From: Leishmania martiniquensis
Lineage: Eukaryota > Euglenozoa > Kinetoplastea > Trypanosomatida > Trypanosomatidae
Length of the DNA stretch: 64,000 nt
Direction: 5' to 3'
Assembly (NCBI RefSeq): GCF_017916325.1
Contig: NC_090167.1
Coordinates: 724,501-788,500, forward strand
In this document: one piece after another, positions 1-10,162 of the stretch
How the letters are laid out: each line of letters begins with the position of its first letter
Numbering within the stretch: the first letter of the stretch is position 1
Position numbers and translations under genes: made by a program
Notes under the pieces: model-generated
Database searches by the model: none
Told to the model about the DNA's origin: nothing
Seen by the model: the letters and a program-made list of their open reading frames with translations, nothing else

Positions 1-90
1 GTGGGGGGGCGGGAGGGGCACCCAATCCACTACTCACTCCAGCGTATCCACGCCCACCGCGTCACTTGTACCCAGTGTCGTTGAGTTTTC

Positions 91-1875
91 TTATAGGCCC
101 TTCATACTGAACTTCATCGGTGGTGCCACCTTGGGCATGGGTGCATGTTGCTCGTTAACCTGCTTGCGCAGTGTATCGACGCTGCGCTTTTTCTCCTTGT
201 CCTGCATCCCCTCATCCTCGATGCGCTTCTCCCGCCCGAGCAAGTCCTTTTCCACGACAGCCGCCTCCGTCGTTATCATCATACCCGCTACGGAGCAGGC
301 GTTGACAACGGCAGATTTCACCACCTTCATCGGATCGATAATACCAGCCTCAAACATGTTCACATACTCGCCAGTCTGTGCGTTGTACCCAAAGCTCGGG
401 TCCTTGCGCGCGAGGACCTTCCCCGCCACCACGCTGCCTTCGACGCCAGCGTTGCTCGCGATGTATCGCGCCGGCAGCCCGATAGCCTTCTTCACAATGT
501 TCACGCCAGTACGGATGTCAGGTGGTAGGCGCCGGTCTTTCGAGACACCCTCGAGACGCAGAGAGGCCATGAGCAACCCGGTGCCACCGCCAGCAAGGAT
601 GCCCTCCGACACGGCTGCACGCGTGGCGTTGAGCGCGTCGATTATGCGGTCTTTCTTCTCGTTGATCTCCACCTCTGAGGCACCACCAACCTTGATCACC
701 GCGACGCCGCCAGAGAGCTTCGCAAGGCGCTCGACAAGACGCTCCCGGTTGTACTCGTGGTCCTCGGCAGAGATCATGTCCTTGATCATCTGTACCCGCT
801 CTTCGACGGCAATAGCGCTGCCACCTCCCTCCATTAAGATGCACTCGTCACGGGAGACGGTCACCTTGCGACACGTGCCGAGAAAGCGCTCGGAGAAGTC
901 ATTCTGGTCGAGTGAGAGGCCCAGGTCTTCCGATATCATCTGCGAGCCGGTGAAAACGGCGATATCCTGGAGCTGGTTGATGCGCATATCACCAAAGCCA
1001 GGTGCCTTGACAGCGCACCCGCTGATGCGGCCCTGAATCTTGTTGTACAGAAATGTGTGCATGGCCTCACCCTCCACGTCCTCGGCAATCACCAAAAGTG
1101 GGCGCTTCTGTTGAATGGCGTAGTTCAGCGCCGGCAAAATGTGCGCCACGCTCGTGAGCTTGCGATTCGCAACGTAGACGAGCGCATTCTCCAGCTCGCA
1201 CCGTTGCGCCTTCGTGTTTGTCACAAAGTACGGCGACGTGTACCCGCGCTCGAACGACATCCCCTCGACAAGCTCCAGCTCTGTGTTGAGCGAGCGACCC
1301 TCCTGTGTGGTGATCACGCCATCCTTGCCAACCTGCTGCATGGCATCACCGATCAGGCTGCCGATCTCTTGGTCCATATTTGCCGAAATCATGGCTACCT
1401 GTGTGATCTCAGATTTGGAGGTGACCGGGCGAGACTGCTCGGCTAGCGAGATGAGCACTTCCCGGCACGCGAGGTCGATGCCCCGCTTCAGGTCCATTGG
1501 GTTTGTGCCAGTCGCTACGCTGCGGAAGCCCTCCTTGAAAATCGCCCCAGAGAGTATGGTGGCGGTGGTTGTGCCGTCGCCGGCGTTGTCGTTCGTCAGC
1601 CCGGCCACCTGGCGGACCAGGTTTGCCCCGAGATTCTCGAAGCTATCCTCGAACTCAATGTTCTTCGCGACGGTGACACCATCCTTAGTGATCTTGGGGC
1701 TTGCGTACGGCATCTCCAGAATGACGTTACGGCCCTTGGGGCCGAGCGTCACGCCAACAGCCTTGACAAGGTTTTCAACGCCGGCAAGAAGGGCCCTGCG
1801 GGCCTCCATACCATAGCGGATGTCCTTCGGCGTTGAGCCGTACTTGAGGCACCGACGCGCCGTACGAGCGATCAT
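91..1875 (-). CDS. HSP60: Mitochondrial chaperonin HSP60, divergent paralogue
   Basis: A 594-aa group I chaperonin (GroEL family), which forms the ATP-driven folding ring of the mitochondrial matrix. The start is a real ATG and opens a short basic, hydroxylated leader (MIARTARRCLKYGS) that looks like a mitochondrial presequence. Family landmarks are in order: the LGPKGRN nucleotide loop near residue 44, DGVTVAK near 65, GDGTTTA near 99 (ATP and Mg binding), the IIDALNATRAAV ATPase segment and AGGG signature near 410-425, and DPMKVVKSA and MITTEA near the end. The signature reads AAVSEG where most members have AAVEEG, and the C terminus ends KFSMKGL with no Gly-Gly-Met tail. Leishmania is known to carry more than one HSP60 gene, and this looks like a diverged copy rather than the main one. 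Length and core motifs argue for a functional protein. Confidence 0.95.
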   Translation of the reverse strand: MIARTARRCLKYGSTPKDIRYGMEARRALLAGVENLVKAVGVTLGPKGRNVILEMPYASPKITKDGVTVAKNIEFEDSFENLGANLVRQVAGLTNDNAGDGTTTATILSGAIFKEGFRSVATGTNPMDLKRGIDLACREVLISLAEQSRPVTSKSEITQVAMISANMDQEIGSLIGDAMQQVGKDGVITTQEGRSLNTELELVEGMSFERGYTSPYFVTNTKAQRCELENALVYVANRKLTSVAHILPALNYAIQQKRPLLVIAEDVEGEAMHTFLYNKIQGRISGCAVKAPGFGDMRINQLQDIAVFTGSQMISEDLGLSLDQNDFSERFLGTCRKVTVSRDECILMEGGGSAIAVEERVQMIKDMISAEDHEYNRERLVERLAKLSGGVAVIKVGGASEVEINEKKDRIIDALNATRAAVSEGILAGGGTGLLMASLRLEGVSKDRRLPPDIRTGVNIVKKAIGLPARYIASNAGVEGSVVAGKVLARKDPSFGYNAQTGEYVNMFEAGIIDPMKVVKSAVVNACSVAGMMITTEAAVVEKDLLGREKRIEDEGMQDKEKKRSVDTLRKQVNEQHAPMPKVAPPMKFSMKGL

Positions 1876-2665
1876 CTCAGCGGGGGGAAGGAGAGCGGGG
1901 TCAAGAGTACTCGAGTTGGTACTACTTACTCCTCACAGCTGCGGTGTGAGTCACCACGCAGAGTCCCGTATCTGCAGGCGTCCCAGGACGAGCGCGAGGG
2001 TACACTGACGCCGCGCCAGGGGCGATAGACGGATACAAGAGGCTTCCTCACACAGGTACTGTGCTGCATCAGCAGCTGATAATTGTAGCAGGAAAGAGTC
2101 TCGATAGCGTGCGCGGTAACATCAACGAATACTCCAGTTCCACCACTTCCCTCGAAACGAATGGTTCTGGCGTGGCCGAGCTGTGGGGACGAGTGTGTGG
2201 CAGTGCAAAAGAAATCACGCGCGGAGGTGGTCAAAGCCAAAAAAAAGAGAGCTGGGAAGAAAGGCAGGCGCGGCAGATGACGGTGAGACCATTAGTCGCT
2301 GCCTCTGGTTGCTATGAAAGAGCGCTGCGAGGAAACGGCAAGCACGGCAGCGATAAGAAAAAAAAGGAAACGGATATCATAATGGGCGAAGGGCGCGTGC
2401 GTGTGCAGTGATATGCCCGCAGATGTCACCGCCGACGTCTCCAACGTCGCAGCACGCGTGGGGAGAGGAGCACGCACATAGGCGCAGAAAAGGGTGCTCC
2501 CCAATTCGCGCCCACTGCTGGCCGATTCGTTTCACTTTTTTCTGTTCCATTCATCGACTCTAAGGGCACTCACGCACGCCTAACCGTCGATGAAAGTCTG
2601 CAGGTGCGTTGCCACCACGAACTCTTCATCAGTGAAAATTTTTCACCACCACGGCCCCCCTCTTT
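1876..2665. other. Intergenic region between the HSP60 and 400-aa genes
   Basis: About 790 bases with no supportable gene. On the minus strand it would hold the 3' UTR of the upstream 400-aa gene and the 5' UTR of HSP60. A minus-strand pyrimidine run (the A/G-rich plus strand at about 2228-2275 and 2355-2370) is a plausible trans-splicing signal for HSP60, and a shorter C/T run ends in CTGAG immediately before the HSP60 ATG. Confidence 0.5.
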
Positions 2666-3868
2666 TTACTCGCAGTAGAAGGAACGCCGAGCAACCGCCA
2701 TGAGCTCGTGATTGGGGCCCATGGGAAGCGTCAAGCTGCCGTGTGGCGGGGGGAGGGAGATGCGCCACTCCTCCCCTTCACAGCGGCACAGCCTCACGTC
2801 TACTTCCCCACGCAGCGTCAGCGTCTCTAGCAGCGGACGCTCCGCTGCAGAGGAATAGGAACTCACAAAGCTACCAGCATCGCTTTCGCCGTCTCCGTTG
2901 CCACTGTGACGCTGGTTCAAAGCGAGAGCGTCCGAGTCGGCAACCGCAGTGATCGCCATGTCATCAAGGACGCTGGAGATCCCCTTGCCCGGTGTCGGCC
3001 CTGCGGTGATGCTGTGGCGTGGGGAGACGGAAGTGTTTGGCTCCCGCCGCGACCGCAGCTGCAACCCTTCTCGCGGGCTGCGGCGGCGCAAGGCGATCGC
3101 GATGCACGCCAAACCGGCGTTCGCCGCCGCCGTCACCGACCACGCCGTGTACTCTAGTGGCCTGTTCGGGCTTACCGAGAAGCCCCTGCTCGCGCCCGCG
3201 CTGGCTGCAGTGGCGGCGCCTTTTCCCGCTAAACGTGCGCCGACGACGGGCATCGGCGGTCCGCACAAGTCGTCGCCATCTAAGATGTCATCGTACACCG
3301 CGTCCATCGAGCGAGGAAGCGCCGGGCCGTCGCGAAGAATAGGAAAGTCGGACAGAAAACCGCCACCAGTCAGCACAAAGCCGTCCATAACATCCACCGG
3401 CGCAGCCAGCGTTACCGCCTCCTTGAGCTGTGGCAGTTGGCCCTCTCCGCCAGCAGCCCGCAACGTAGCACCCGACTTGTCGGCAAGGTGCTCCTCGATA
3501 AGCAGCCCATATGCCAGTGAGCGTCGCTGCAGAGCGTAGAGCTCGTCGTTGTCGATACCATCGAGGGCACTGGAGAGGGACACGCGGAGCTCGTAAAGGT
3601 TGCCCGGGTCCACCAGCGTCACGACACGCACAATGAGACACGGTGGTGGCTGATGCGGCCACGACTCATGCACAGGCACCTGCCGCACCACCCATGCGTG
3701 CTGTTCAGGGTCGAAGAAGGATGCGAGGAGGCCCGTCTTACCCTCGCCAAGGGGTCGTACCGAAGCGGTCAGCGGCTTGCAGGAAGAGGGAATGGGCAGT
3801 ATAATCTCAGCTGCCTGACTCTGCTGCGCCACAATATGGTAGTGATCGCTAGTGGACAGTGCCGACAT
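2666..3868 (-). CDS. Hypothetical protein with one putative transmembrane segment (400 aa)
   Basis: I do not recognise a family. The frame is open further upstream, but the first in-frame ATG is at 3868; the longer frame would have to start at a TTG, so the 400-aa version is used. The N-terminal two thirds are mixed alpha/beta-like with no low complexity. Residues about 240-260 (AWSVTAAANAGLACIAIAL) form a plausible single membrane span followed by an RRRS basic stretch. A Ser-rich, probably disordered stretch comes next, then a compact C-terminal piece rich in Cys and aromatic residues that ends FYCE. The gene lies between HSP60 and the CDF-type gene in the same minus-strand unit. That it is a gene is likely from its length and codon structure; its function is unknown. 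Confidence 0.8.
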   Translation of the reverse strand: MSALSTSDHYHIVAQQSQAAEIILPIPSSCKPLTASVRPLGEGKTGLLASFFDPEQHAWVVRQVPVHESWPHQPPPCLIVRVVTLVDPGNLYELRVSLSSALDGIDNDELYALQRRSLAYGLLIEEHLADKSGATLRAAGGEGQLPQLKEAVTLAAPVDVMDGFVLTGGGFLSDFPILRDGPALPRSMDAVYDDILDGDDLCGPPMPVVGARLAGKGAATAASAGASRGFSVSPNRPLEYTAWSVTAAANAGLACIAIALRRRSPREGLQLRSRREPNTSVSPRHSITAGPTPGKGISSVLDDMAITAVADSDALALNQRHSGNGDGESDAGSFVSSYSSAAERPLLETLTLRGEVDVRLCRCEGEEWRISLPPPHGSLTLPMGPNHELMAVARRSFYCE

Positions 3869-5856
3869 CGCGGCCCTTCGTGCTGTGCGCTGTGTAAAGG
3901 GGAGGGGCGACGGGGTGCCTGCCTGCGCGCGCGTCTGCTCGCGTGCCGAAAAATTCACCCTTGTAACAGCAAAAGCACTTAAGGAGACCAATAGGTGGTG
4001 GCGCTTCCGCGTCGCCAGCTTCACACTGCCGCCCAGGGCGCGCAACTTGTGGTTGCTCTTCGTGTTGAGGAAGAATCCAATGGCTTCGTTTGCTCATGCA
4101 CACAGACGCACACAAGCCGTTGCGAGCGGGTGCAGGCGGGACCGCGGCGAGGTAGTAAAGAAGTCGGAGCCGTAGTCCCTCTCTTCGACTCCGCACGTGA
4201 ACAAAGGCGCGCCTGTGAGAGGGGCATACCCGCAGGGAGGACGGATACGGCAGAAAAGATGCGAAACCGCAGAAGATGAGGGAGTACAGCAGCTGAGAAG
4301 GCGAGCGGAGGACCACCGACGCCCCGCATACGGCAAACAACCGAGAGAGATCCCTGGCTGAGTCAGCATCGAGGCGACCGCGGCAGCACACATCGCTGTA
4401 CATACAGTCTAGGGCCTCTCACATCACCAGCTACTGTACGGGACACCTCGGCAGAGGCGCGCGCGCGGGTGGCCAAGGTGTCTGCAGGCAAGGACGAGAG
4501 GAGGATGAGAGGGTACCAATCTCTACACGAGGGCCGTGCATGAAATGCGCTTCCTCGTCTCCTCGCCCCGCGTACGCCGTTTTTGCTCTTCTCGTCTGCG
4601 TTACACCTTTGGAGCAACGCCCACGCCCGATCCAACTAGCGCGGCGGGGGGAGAAGCGAGAGGCCGAACTGCGGCAGACGCTCACCGGGAAGGCGACCTA
4701 AAGAATAATACACATTCCCACTGCGCGCGCATACATATATATATATTCGAAAGAGAAATAACTCAACAGGAAGAGGGCGCCGACGAACAGATGAAGATGC
4801 CCAAACTCGTTTCATCTGGACGTCGGCACGTATAGCTCGGTCTAGGACAGACGACACAAGGGCCTTTGTCGCCGCACCAGAAAATCCACCCATCATGCGT
4901 CGTCCGTCTTCCACTTCTCTGCGTGGGCGTGCAACACTCTTCTACGCCCACAATTTTCTCCTGTCTCTAACCGTTCAGTTCACTGGGCACACAGCGCCGA
5001 AGTCCGACCGCCACCAGGCACCCGCAACCCCCTCCCCGCAGCCACCCGCCTCGTAGGCCGCCTCGCAGCCACCCCCATGACGCCGGTCGCGCCACATGTC
5101 GCGCTCCTCTTTCGGCGTGGCACAGGCCCCACACCATCAGTGGCGGCCGAGGGGAGGGTGGGATACGCTCGCGTCATACTGAAACTCTGCCCATCATGTG
5201 GATGGCACAAGCATCTTCAGGGCTGCAGGCCGCTCCAGCGCAGCGCCCTCCAGCGGTCGAGCGCCAGCAGCCGTCGCAAAAAAAACGGTCTGGCCCACCC
5301 ACCCTCTCCCCACATTGCAGGCGCCTGGGCCTGCCACCACAAGATGTCGCTCGGCATTGGCAGCGAGAGAGTCTGCTTGACCTTCCCTCAGAGAGAGAGC
5401 GTGTGGCACTACACGGCGTGAGGCACCAGGCGCTGAGGACCGCCTCCGCAGGGTGGAGCGCAAGCCCAGGCCCGCCAGTAAGCTCTCGGCGGGTAAGATA
5501 GGAGGCTGCTACATATGTTTTTCACTTTGGTCCCAGCCCATCAGCACCCATGCGCCCTGGCTCGCCCACCGGTTTCCCGCATTCAGGAAGCAGCAGATCA
5601 GCCGCTCTCGCGCCCGACTCATGAGTGAGTCGCGCTAAAATACCGGAGCTAGAAAAGCACAGCGCGACAGCTGACCAGATGACGCAGCAAGTGAGGGGAA
5701 AGAAGTCGGCGAGGCTGTATACCGGCGGTGGTGCAACGGCGCGCACGAGAATGCGGCCCCATAGGCCCTTGGGACGGATCTGCGTAACACTGCAGCGTGT
5801 GCTGTCCACTCAGAAACTCTGAGAGACATGTAGTTGTGGGCATCTTACTGGGCAAC
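3869..5856. other. Intergenic region with one SIDER-like repeat
   Basis: About 2 kb without a supportable gene. It should hold the 3' UTR of the CDF-type gene (stop at 5857) and the 5' UTR of the 400-aa gene. It contains repeat A1 (4981-5434), a TATATATAT tract at about 4734-4746, and A/G-rich plus-strand runs that are pyrimidine tracts on the transcribed strand. Short open frames here are not supported by motif or composition. Confidence 0.5.
4981..5434 (-). mobile_element. SIDER-like retroposon, pair A copy 1
   Basis: 454 bases that recur at 16531-16986 with no differences I can find except the length of one A run (8 here, 10 there). It shares a core with the other repeats in the window: on the plus strand, TCGTAGGCCGCCTC, then CAGCCAC and a CCCATGA/CCCATCATG motif, then a diverged half ending near a conserved GGATGGCACA. 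Size, 3' UTR position (about 420 bases past the CDF stop) and family diversity fit Leishmania SIDERs, which are short degenerate relatives of ingi/L1Tc retroposons. The minus orientation is inferred from A-richer sequence at the low-coordinate end of several copies and is not certain. No target-site duplication is visible. Confidence 0.75.
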
Positions 5857-7755
5857 TCACACGGGCTCATGCGTAGTACCATGAGGTGCGCCTCTTCTCA
5901 GCTCGTTGCCGAAGGGTACCGCCGGATCCCTGAAAGGAGTAAACACCGGCGGTGGCATAGCCGGCAGCCGAGGCGATGAGGCTGCAGGAAAGCTAGTGGC
6001 ATCCACTGCTCTGCCGCCTGCGTCGCGAGTTGCAGAATGGTGGAAGCGATTATCGGAAACCATAGCGCCCGCACCATACAAACTTAATGCAGCATTTGGA
6101 AAGTTGGTCAGGGGCGACGATGCTGCCGCCGCAGTTGTCGCATTGTTCGCCACACGAGATGCAATGCAGAGTTCCTCCCCCGAAGAGCCGTTGCCCGCTG
6201 GCAATGGAGCGATCGAGAAGCGTTGCCACCCTGCAGACGGATCATATCCGGCACTAATGTGCGCCGGGGGTGTGGGAAACGCCTGTGAGCCCGGCGCAGC
6301 ACCCGTTGGGACCATGTAAGATGCCGATCCTGCAAACCTGTGTGCACTGGACGGCAGATCAGCTTCCACATAGCCGGGCGGCGTGCCGCTTTTCACGTAA
6401 GCCAGCTGATCGGCTTGCCGCCTTGCTGACGAGATGGCGCCACCACTGGGGGCAGACACGTCACCATGTGAATGCTGATGAGCATGGCTGTGGTGGTCCT
6501 TCTCGTCGCACCCTCTGCCATGACTGTGCCGGTGGTCGTTAAAGCCACCATTTTCACGCTGGTGGCGGTGGTCGCCTTGGCAGTTTCCATGCGAGCCGTG
6601 GCTGTGCCCATGCGCGCTCATCAGTGAAACGCCCCACGACAGATGGTCGCCGTCCCGAAAGTCATTGGAACCAAGGGCAGGGAAGCACTCCACGTACACA
6701 TACGTCGCGAGCTCAGTCAGCTGCTTGCGAGCAGCGCGTGACACGGCGCACGCATCCGAGCCAGATGCGAGTCGTAAGCGAATGAGCAGCATGCTCTCCG
6801 AGACGTTGACGTCCCACCACACTGTCGACTCCACCAGTAGCACGCCTTCTAGTGCGGTAATGCTGCGCAGGCATCGCCCCAAGCTGCGCAAGCGCCGCGG
6901 TTCAGTCACACACTTGTTCATGAGCAATTCGGCCATATCACGCCCATTATGACATCCGACATAGGCGTAGTAGGCGGCCAGGAACAGCGCCCCGATCATG
7001 TCAGGGGCAGCGCTCTTTGTCAAGACCATTAGTACGCTCGAGAGGACGCACGTGATAGGGCACAACAGGTAAAGAAAAATAGCGGTAGAATTACTGTGCA
7101 CAGCGCGGTATGCATCACCAGGGGTGCCGTGCGGCACCGCTGGCCTCCCCAGGGACTGGGAAGGCAACGGCCCGCTCGGCGGCTCACGTAACTCATCCAG
7201 CAAGCTCCCTTCCCTCGCTGTGCGCCCGTCCCTGCGCCCAGCATCAGAGAGCAAATAAATAATATCCTCGCTCTGAGCACCTGCCATGCCGCGATGCCCG
7301 GTCACGCGATCGGCAAGACGAACGTGCCGCCGGAAAACAATCTGTGAGAGGAGCTGAGCAAGACCGATGGCAAACAGAGGCGAAGGGTTCGAGTGGTGCA
7401 CGTGTATGCCACTGTGCAGACACTCAGCCACAGCCGTCGCACAGCCGAAGACAAGAAAGATGGTGCTGCCGAGACGCACAACGACGCTTAGACGATACAT
7501 GCCGAAGCTGAAAGGGTAATTCTGCTGCGTACCACCGCGGGTGCTAAGTGACTGGGTCACGACGGCAGCAGTGAGTGAAGCTGCTATGTTGAGCAGGACG
7601 AGTGCCTGAACGGAGGCGATGAGAAAAGAAGTGCCCATGATAAAGAGGATGCTGATGGCCCATAGGACGGCAAATGTGATAGCAGCCTGCCTCCATCTGC
7701 GGTGCTCCTTACTTCGTGAGGGCGCGAAGAGCAGTGCTCGGGCCTCTTGCAGCAT
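5857..7755 (-). CDS. Cation diffusion facilitator (ZnT-like) family protein with His-rich tail
   Basis: 632 aa from the ATG at 7755; the upstream extension would need a TTG and reads like a pyrimidine tract. Six membrane spans fit residues about 24-47, 50-69, 86-113, 126-146, 223-247 and 251-271. The YPFSFGMYRLSVVVRLGST segment matches the CDF hallmark between TM2 and TM3, and PDMIGALFLAAYYAYVG matches TM6. A CDF-type C-terminal domain follows (about 275-365), then a His-rich stretch (382-431, many HGHSHG- and HSHAHQHSHG-like units) and a long Ser/Ala/Pro tail. CDF proteins move zinc or other divalent ions out of the cytosol into organelles or across the surface. The usual HxxxD metal-site residues in TM2 and TM5 are absent (TM2 LLNIAASLTAAVV, TM5 FLYLLCPITCVLSS), so this may be a non-transporting partner like mammalian ZnT6, or a highly diverged transporter. 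The family call is firm; the activity is not. Confidence 0.82.
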   Translation of the reverse strand: MLQEARALLFAPSRSKEHRRWRQAAITFAVLWAISILFIMGTSFLIASVQALVLLNIAASLTAAVVTQSLSTRGGTQQNYPFSFGMYRLSVVVRLGSTIFLVFGCATAVAECLHSGIHVHHSNPSPLFAIGLAQLLSQIVFRRHVRLADRVTGHRGMAGAQSEDIIYLLSDAGRRDGRTAREGSLLDELREPPSGPLPSQSLGRPAVPHGTPGDAYRAVHSNSTAIFLYLLCPITCVLSSVLMVLTKSAAPDMIGALFLAAYYAYVGCHNGRDMAELLMNKCVTEPRRLRSLGRCLRSITALEGVLLVESTVWWDVNVSESMLLIRLRLASGSDACAVSRAARKQLTELATYVYVECFPALGSNDFRDGDHLSWGVSLMSAHGHSHGSHGNCQGDHRHQRENGGFNDHRHSHGRGCDEKDHHSHAHQHSHGDVSAPSGGAISSARRQADQLAYVKSGTPPGYVEADLPSSAHRFAGSASYMVPTGAAPGSQAFPTPPAHISAGYDPSAGWQRFSIAPLPAGNGSSGEELCIASRVANNATTAAAASSPLTNFPNAALSLYGAGAMVSDNRFHHSATRDAGGRAVDATSFPAASSPRLPAMPPPVFTPFRDPAVPFGNELRRGAPHGTTHEPV

Positions 7756-7830
7756 CGCGCATGCATGTAAGAGAAAGGGGCGGTGAAATGTGCAGTGAGA
7801 GCAAGCGAAGAGCTTTGGAGAGAAAAAGAC
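7756..7830 (-). promoter_or_regulatory. Probable trans-splice acceptor and upstream ATGs of the CDF-type gene
   Basis: On the minus strand a pyrimidine-rich stretch (about 7815-7925) is followed by an AG at 7814-7813, which could accept the spliced leader. The resulting short leader would carry ATGs beginning at 7766 and 7762 in the two other frames, just before the main ATG at 7755. The site is inferred from composition only, and other AGs nearby are possible. Confidence 0.35.
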
Positions 7831-10162
7831 AGACAGGCAGAGGCTCACCGCAGAAAAAGAGGCTGAGCGACGGAAAAGAAAGAGAGAGCGTATACGAGGA
7901 CAGTATGACGGAGAGAGAGCAGTGCGAAGGAGGAGGGGGGGTAAAACAGAGCTGAAGAGCCAGCGAAACAACAACGGACACAGCGAGCGTCAAAAGGGCG
8001 GAGCTTGCCGTCCACCAGAGCGAAGCGAGAAAGAGGGAGAGAGAGCAGCTTTCGAAGAAGACAGTGCGTGCATGCGTGTGTGTATGTGTATGTGTTTGTG
8101 TACACCTCGAGCCGAGATGAAAGCAACGTAGACCAACGCTTTGCTGGGCACGTCCACGTGTTGGGCGATGGCTTCACTGGGTAAAGCTAAGATGTGCGCC
8201 AATATGAATGGGGTAGACAGCGATGCGATGAGAGAAAGACGAGAAGGGCGGAAGAACAAAATAGAGCATGGTGTTCTATGTAGATTCGCTTGGTGACGCA
8301 GCAAAGCTGTTCCCACGCCATCATGCATTGAGTCACCTCATGCATCATTTCACGCGCGACTATGAGCAGCCTATCCGCTGATCTCCCTCCCCCAAAACAC
8401 ATGCACACAGAAAAAAAGATTGTTTGCTAATGATCTCGGCGCTCACACAGATCAGAGAATTTTCTCCTTGACAAACAGCTGCAGTCGCGAATCGAACGTT
8501 TTCGTTTCCATAGTTCCATTGGCTGAGCATCCCCGATACCTTTGCATGCACATCGGCTGGATTCAGGGGACACACAACCGTAGAGGTGCGCTGCCTCAAT
8601 GTCAATGCTGGCATTGAAGGGCGTTGGCGAGTTCATGTCGAGCCGCCCACGCGGAACGGCACCCAATGCCCCCCCGACGTCGTTGTGCAGCGTCTCTCTC
8701 GGTGCACGCGCAACAGGGTAAACGGTGAGCGACAAAGGCCATCTGCACCGAGCCTATGGTGCCACACGCTGCATTCATTGCCAGCGCCCCGGCATCCACA
8801 TACAGAGCCGCCGGTGCACCCTCCGTCAGCCAGCGTTGCTGGCAGGTGCCGTGCCATGGCGATCTTTTCCTGACACCTCAACGCCACCATTGTCTTCCTC
8901 GCAGTGAGATATTGCCGACGTCACAGCCGTGCGGCGTTGCCCCTCGCGCAACCCCCTCGCGTATTGTTCTCAACAACGCCGCGGCGGTATCCCCGAGGTT
9001 CCGTAACGCATTGTACCGCTCCTCTTTATGTGGCGCAGCTGTCGATGCGCCTCCCATGCCCCCCCGCAGCGCATCGAAAGCCATCAAATCGGCTCACCAT
9101 CGCACTGTGCTGTGCGAACATCGTTACTAAAACGAAGAAAACGCGCAAACATGTGTGCCAGACTGAAGACTTCTTTTCCGTTGCGTGGCGCATCTCCAAT
9201 GCGGTCGCTGCAAAGCTGAAAAGAGCGCTCTGCGGCCAGGCTAAAGTGATAGTCTGTCCACCGAAGGGGGCACCCGCGCCCCTATTTGCTACTCGCAAAG
9301 ACGCGGTAATATCCCCCCCAGAGGATATTATGCGGGGTGGGGGTGCTGCTGATCAGCCTCGCTAACACGCAGTGGCGCATTCCGTACCGTGTCCAGCACC
9401 TCAGCGTGCCTACCGCCCCCTCTCCAGCCGGAGGCTGCGATCGCGGTGTCGCCCACAGATGATATGACACGTTGGCCAAAGCGTTGCCGCCAGCCGCTAC
9501 CCATACGATCGACCAAGGGGCCGTCACACGCCGTCTGGCCCCTACTCTAACGGCGCGCAGTCAGCTGCCTTTCCCACCCCCTCGGAACAAGCACTTTCTT
9601 TGCATACCCACAGGCGGCGGTGCCGCGCCATGATGCGCATCCCAATTCGAGGTGGAAGCGACAGGGACACGAACTCGAGCTCGGACAACTTTCTGCATGA
9701 GTCGGATGGGGCAGGCCGTGAACAGCACTCAATGGGAAGCAAGAAAATGAACGGGTATTTTAGTACTGCATCTTCGTCTACCTTTCATCGCCCCCACCGC
9801 AGCCATGCCCCCACCATGCGCACCCCGCATCGGGAACGTGCTGTGCGTGGGGTGTTTCTCCGGGTGTGGGGCCAGCTGTGTCCACCCCCGTGTCTCTGGC
9901 GGGGCCTGCTTTTGGCACCGCCTACACTTCTGACGGCGCCTGAAATCCACAGACGGCCAGCGATCTCCTTTTGCATAAACGGAATGAGCGCGGCGAAAAT
10001 GTTGTATGTGTATGTTTGGGGTGGCGGTGGGTGGGGCCATCGCGCTGCGTCTCCGTCGTCGTGATCTCTTGGGGTGGCTCTGTCGGCTTTTGGGGCTGTG
10101 GCCGCCGCTCCGCTGGCGGGGGCGCCAGGCGGCGATTCGCCCCCCCATGTAAAGCATGGGCT

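Noticed and set aside
131..1036. A 301-codon plus-strand open frame antisense to HSP60, with others at 1057-1446 and 1214-1816
   Set aside because: They mirror a clear HSP60 coding region on the other strand and have no family features; they are a by-product of GC-rich codon use.
7756..7974. N-terminal extension of the CDF-type protein (73 residues, hydrophobic)
   Set aside because: It would begin at a TTG and reads as the translated pyrimidine tract of the trans-splice region.
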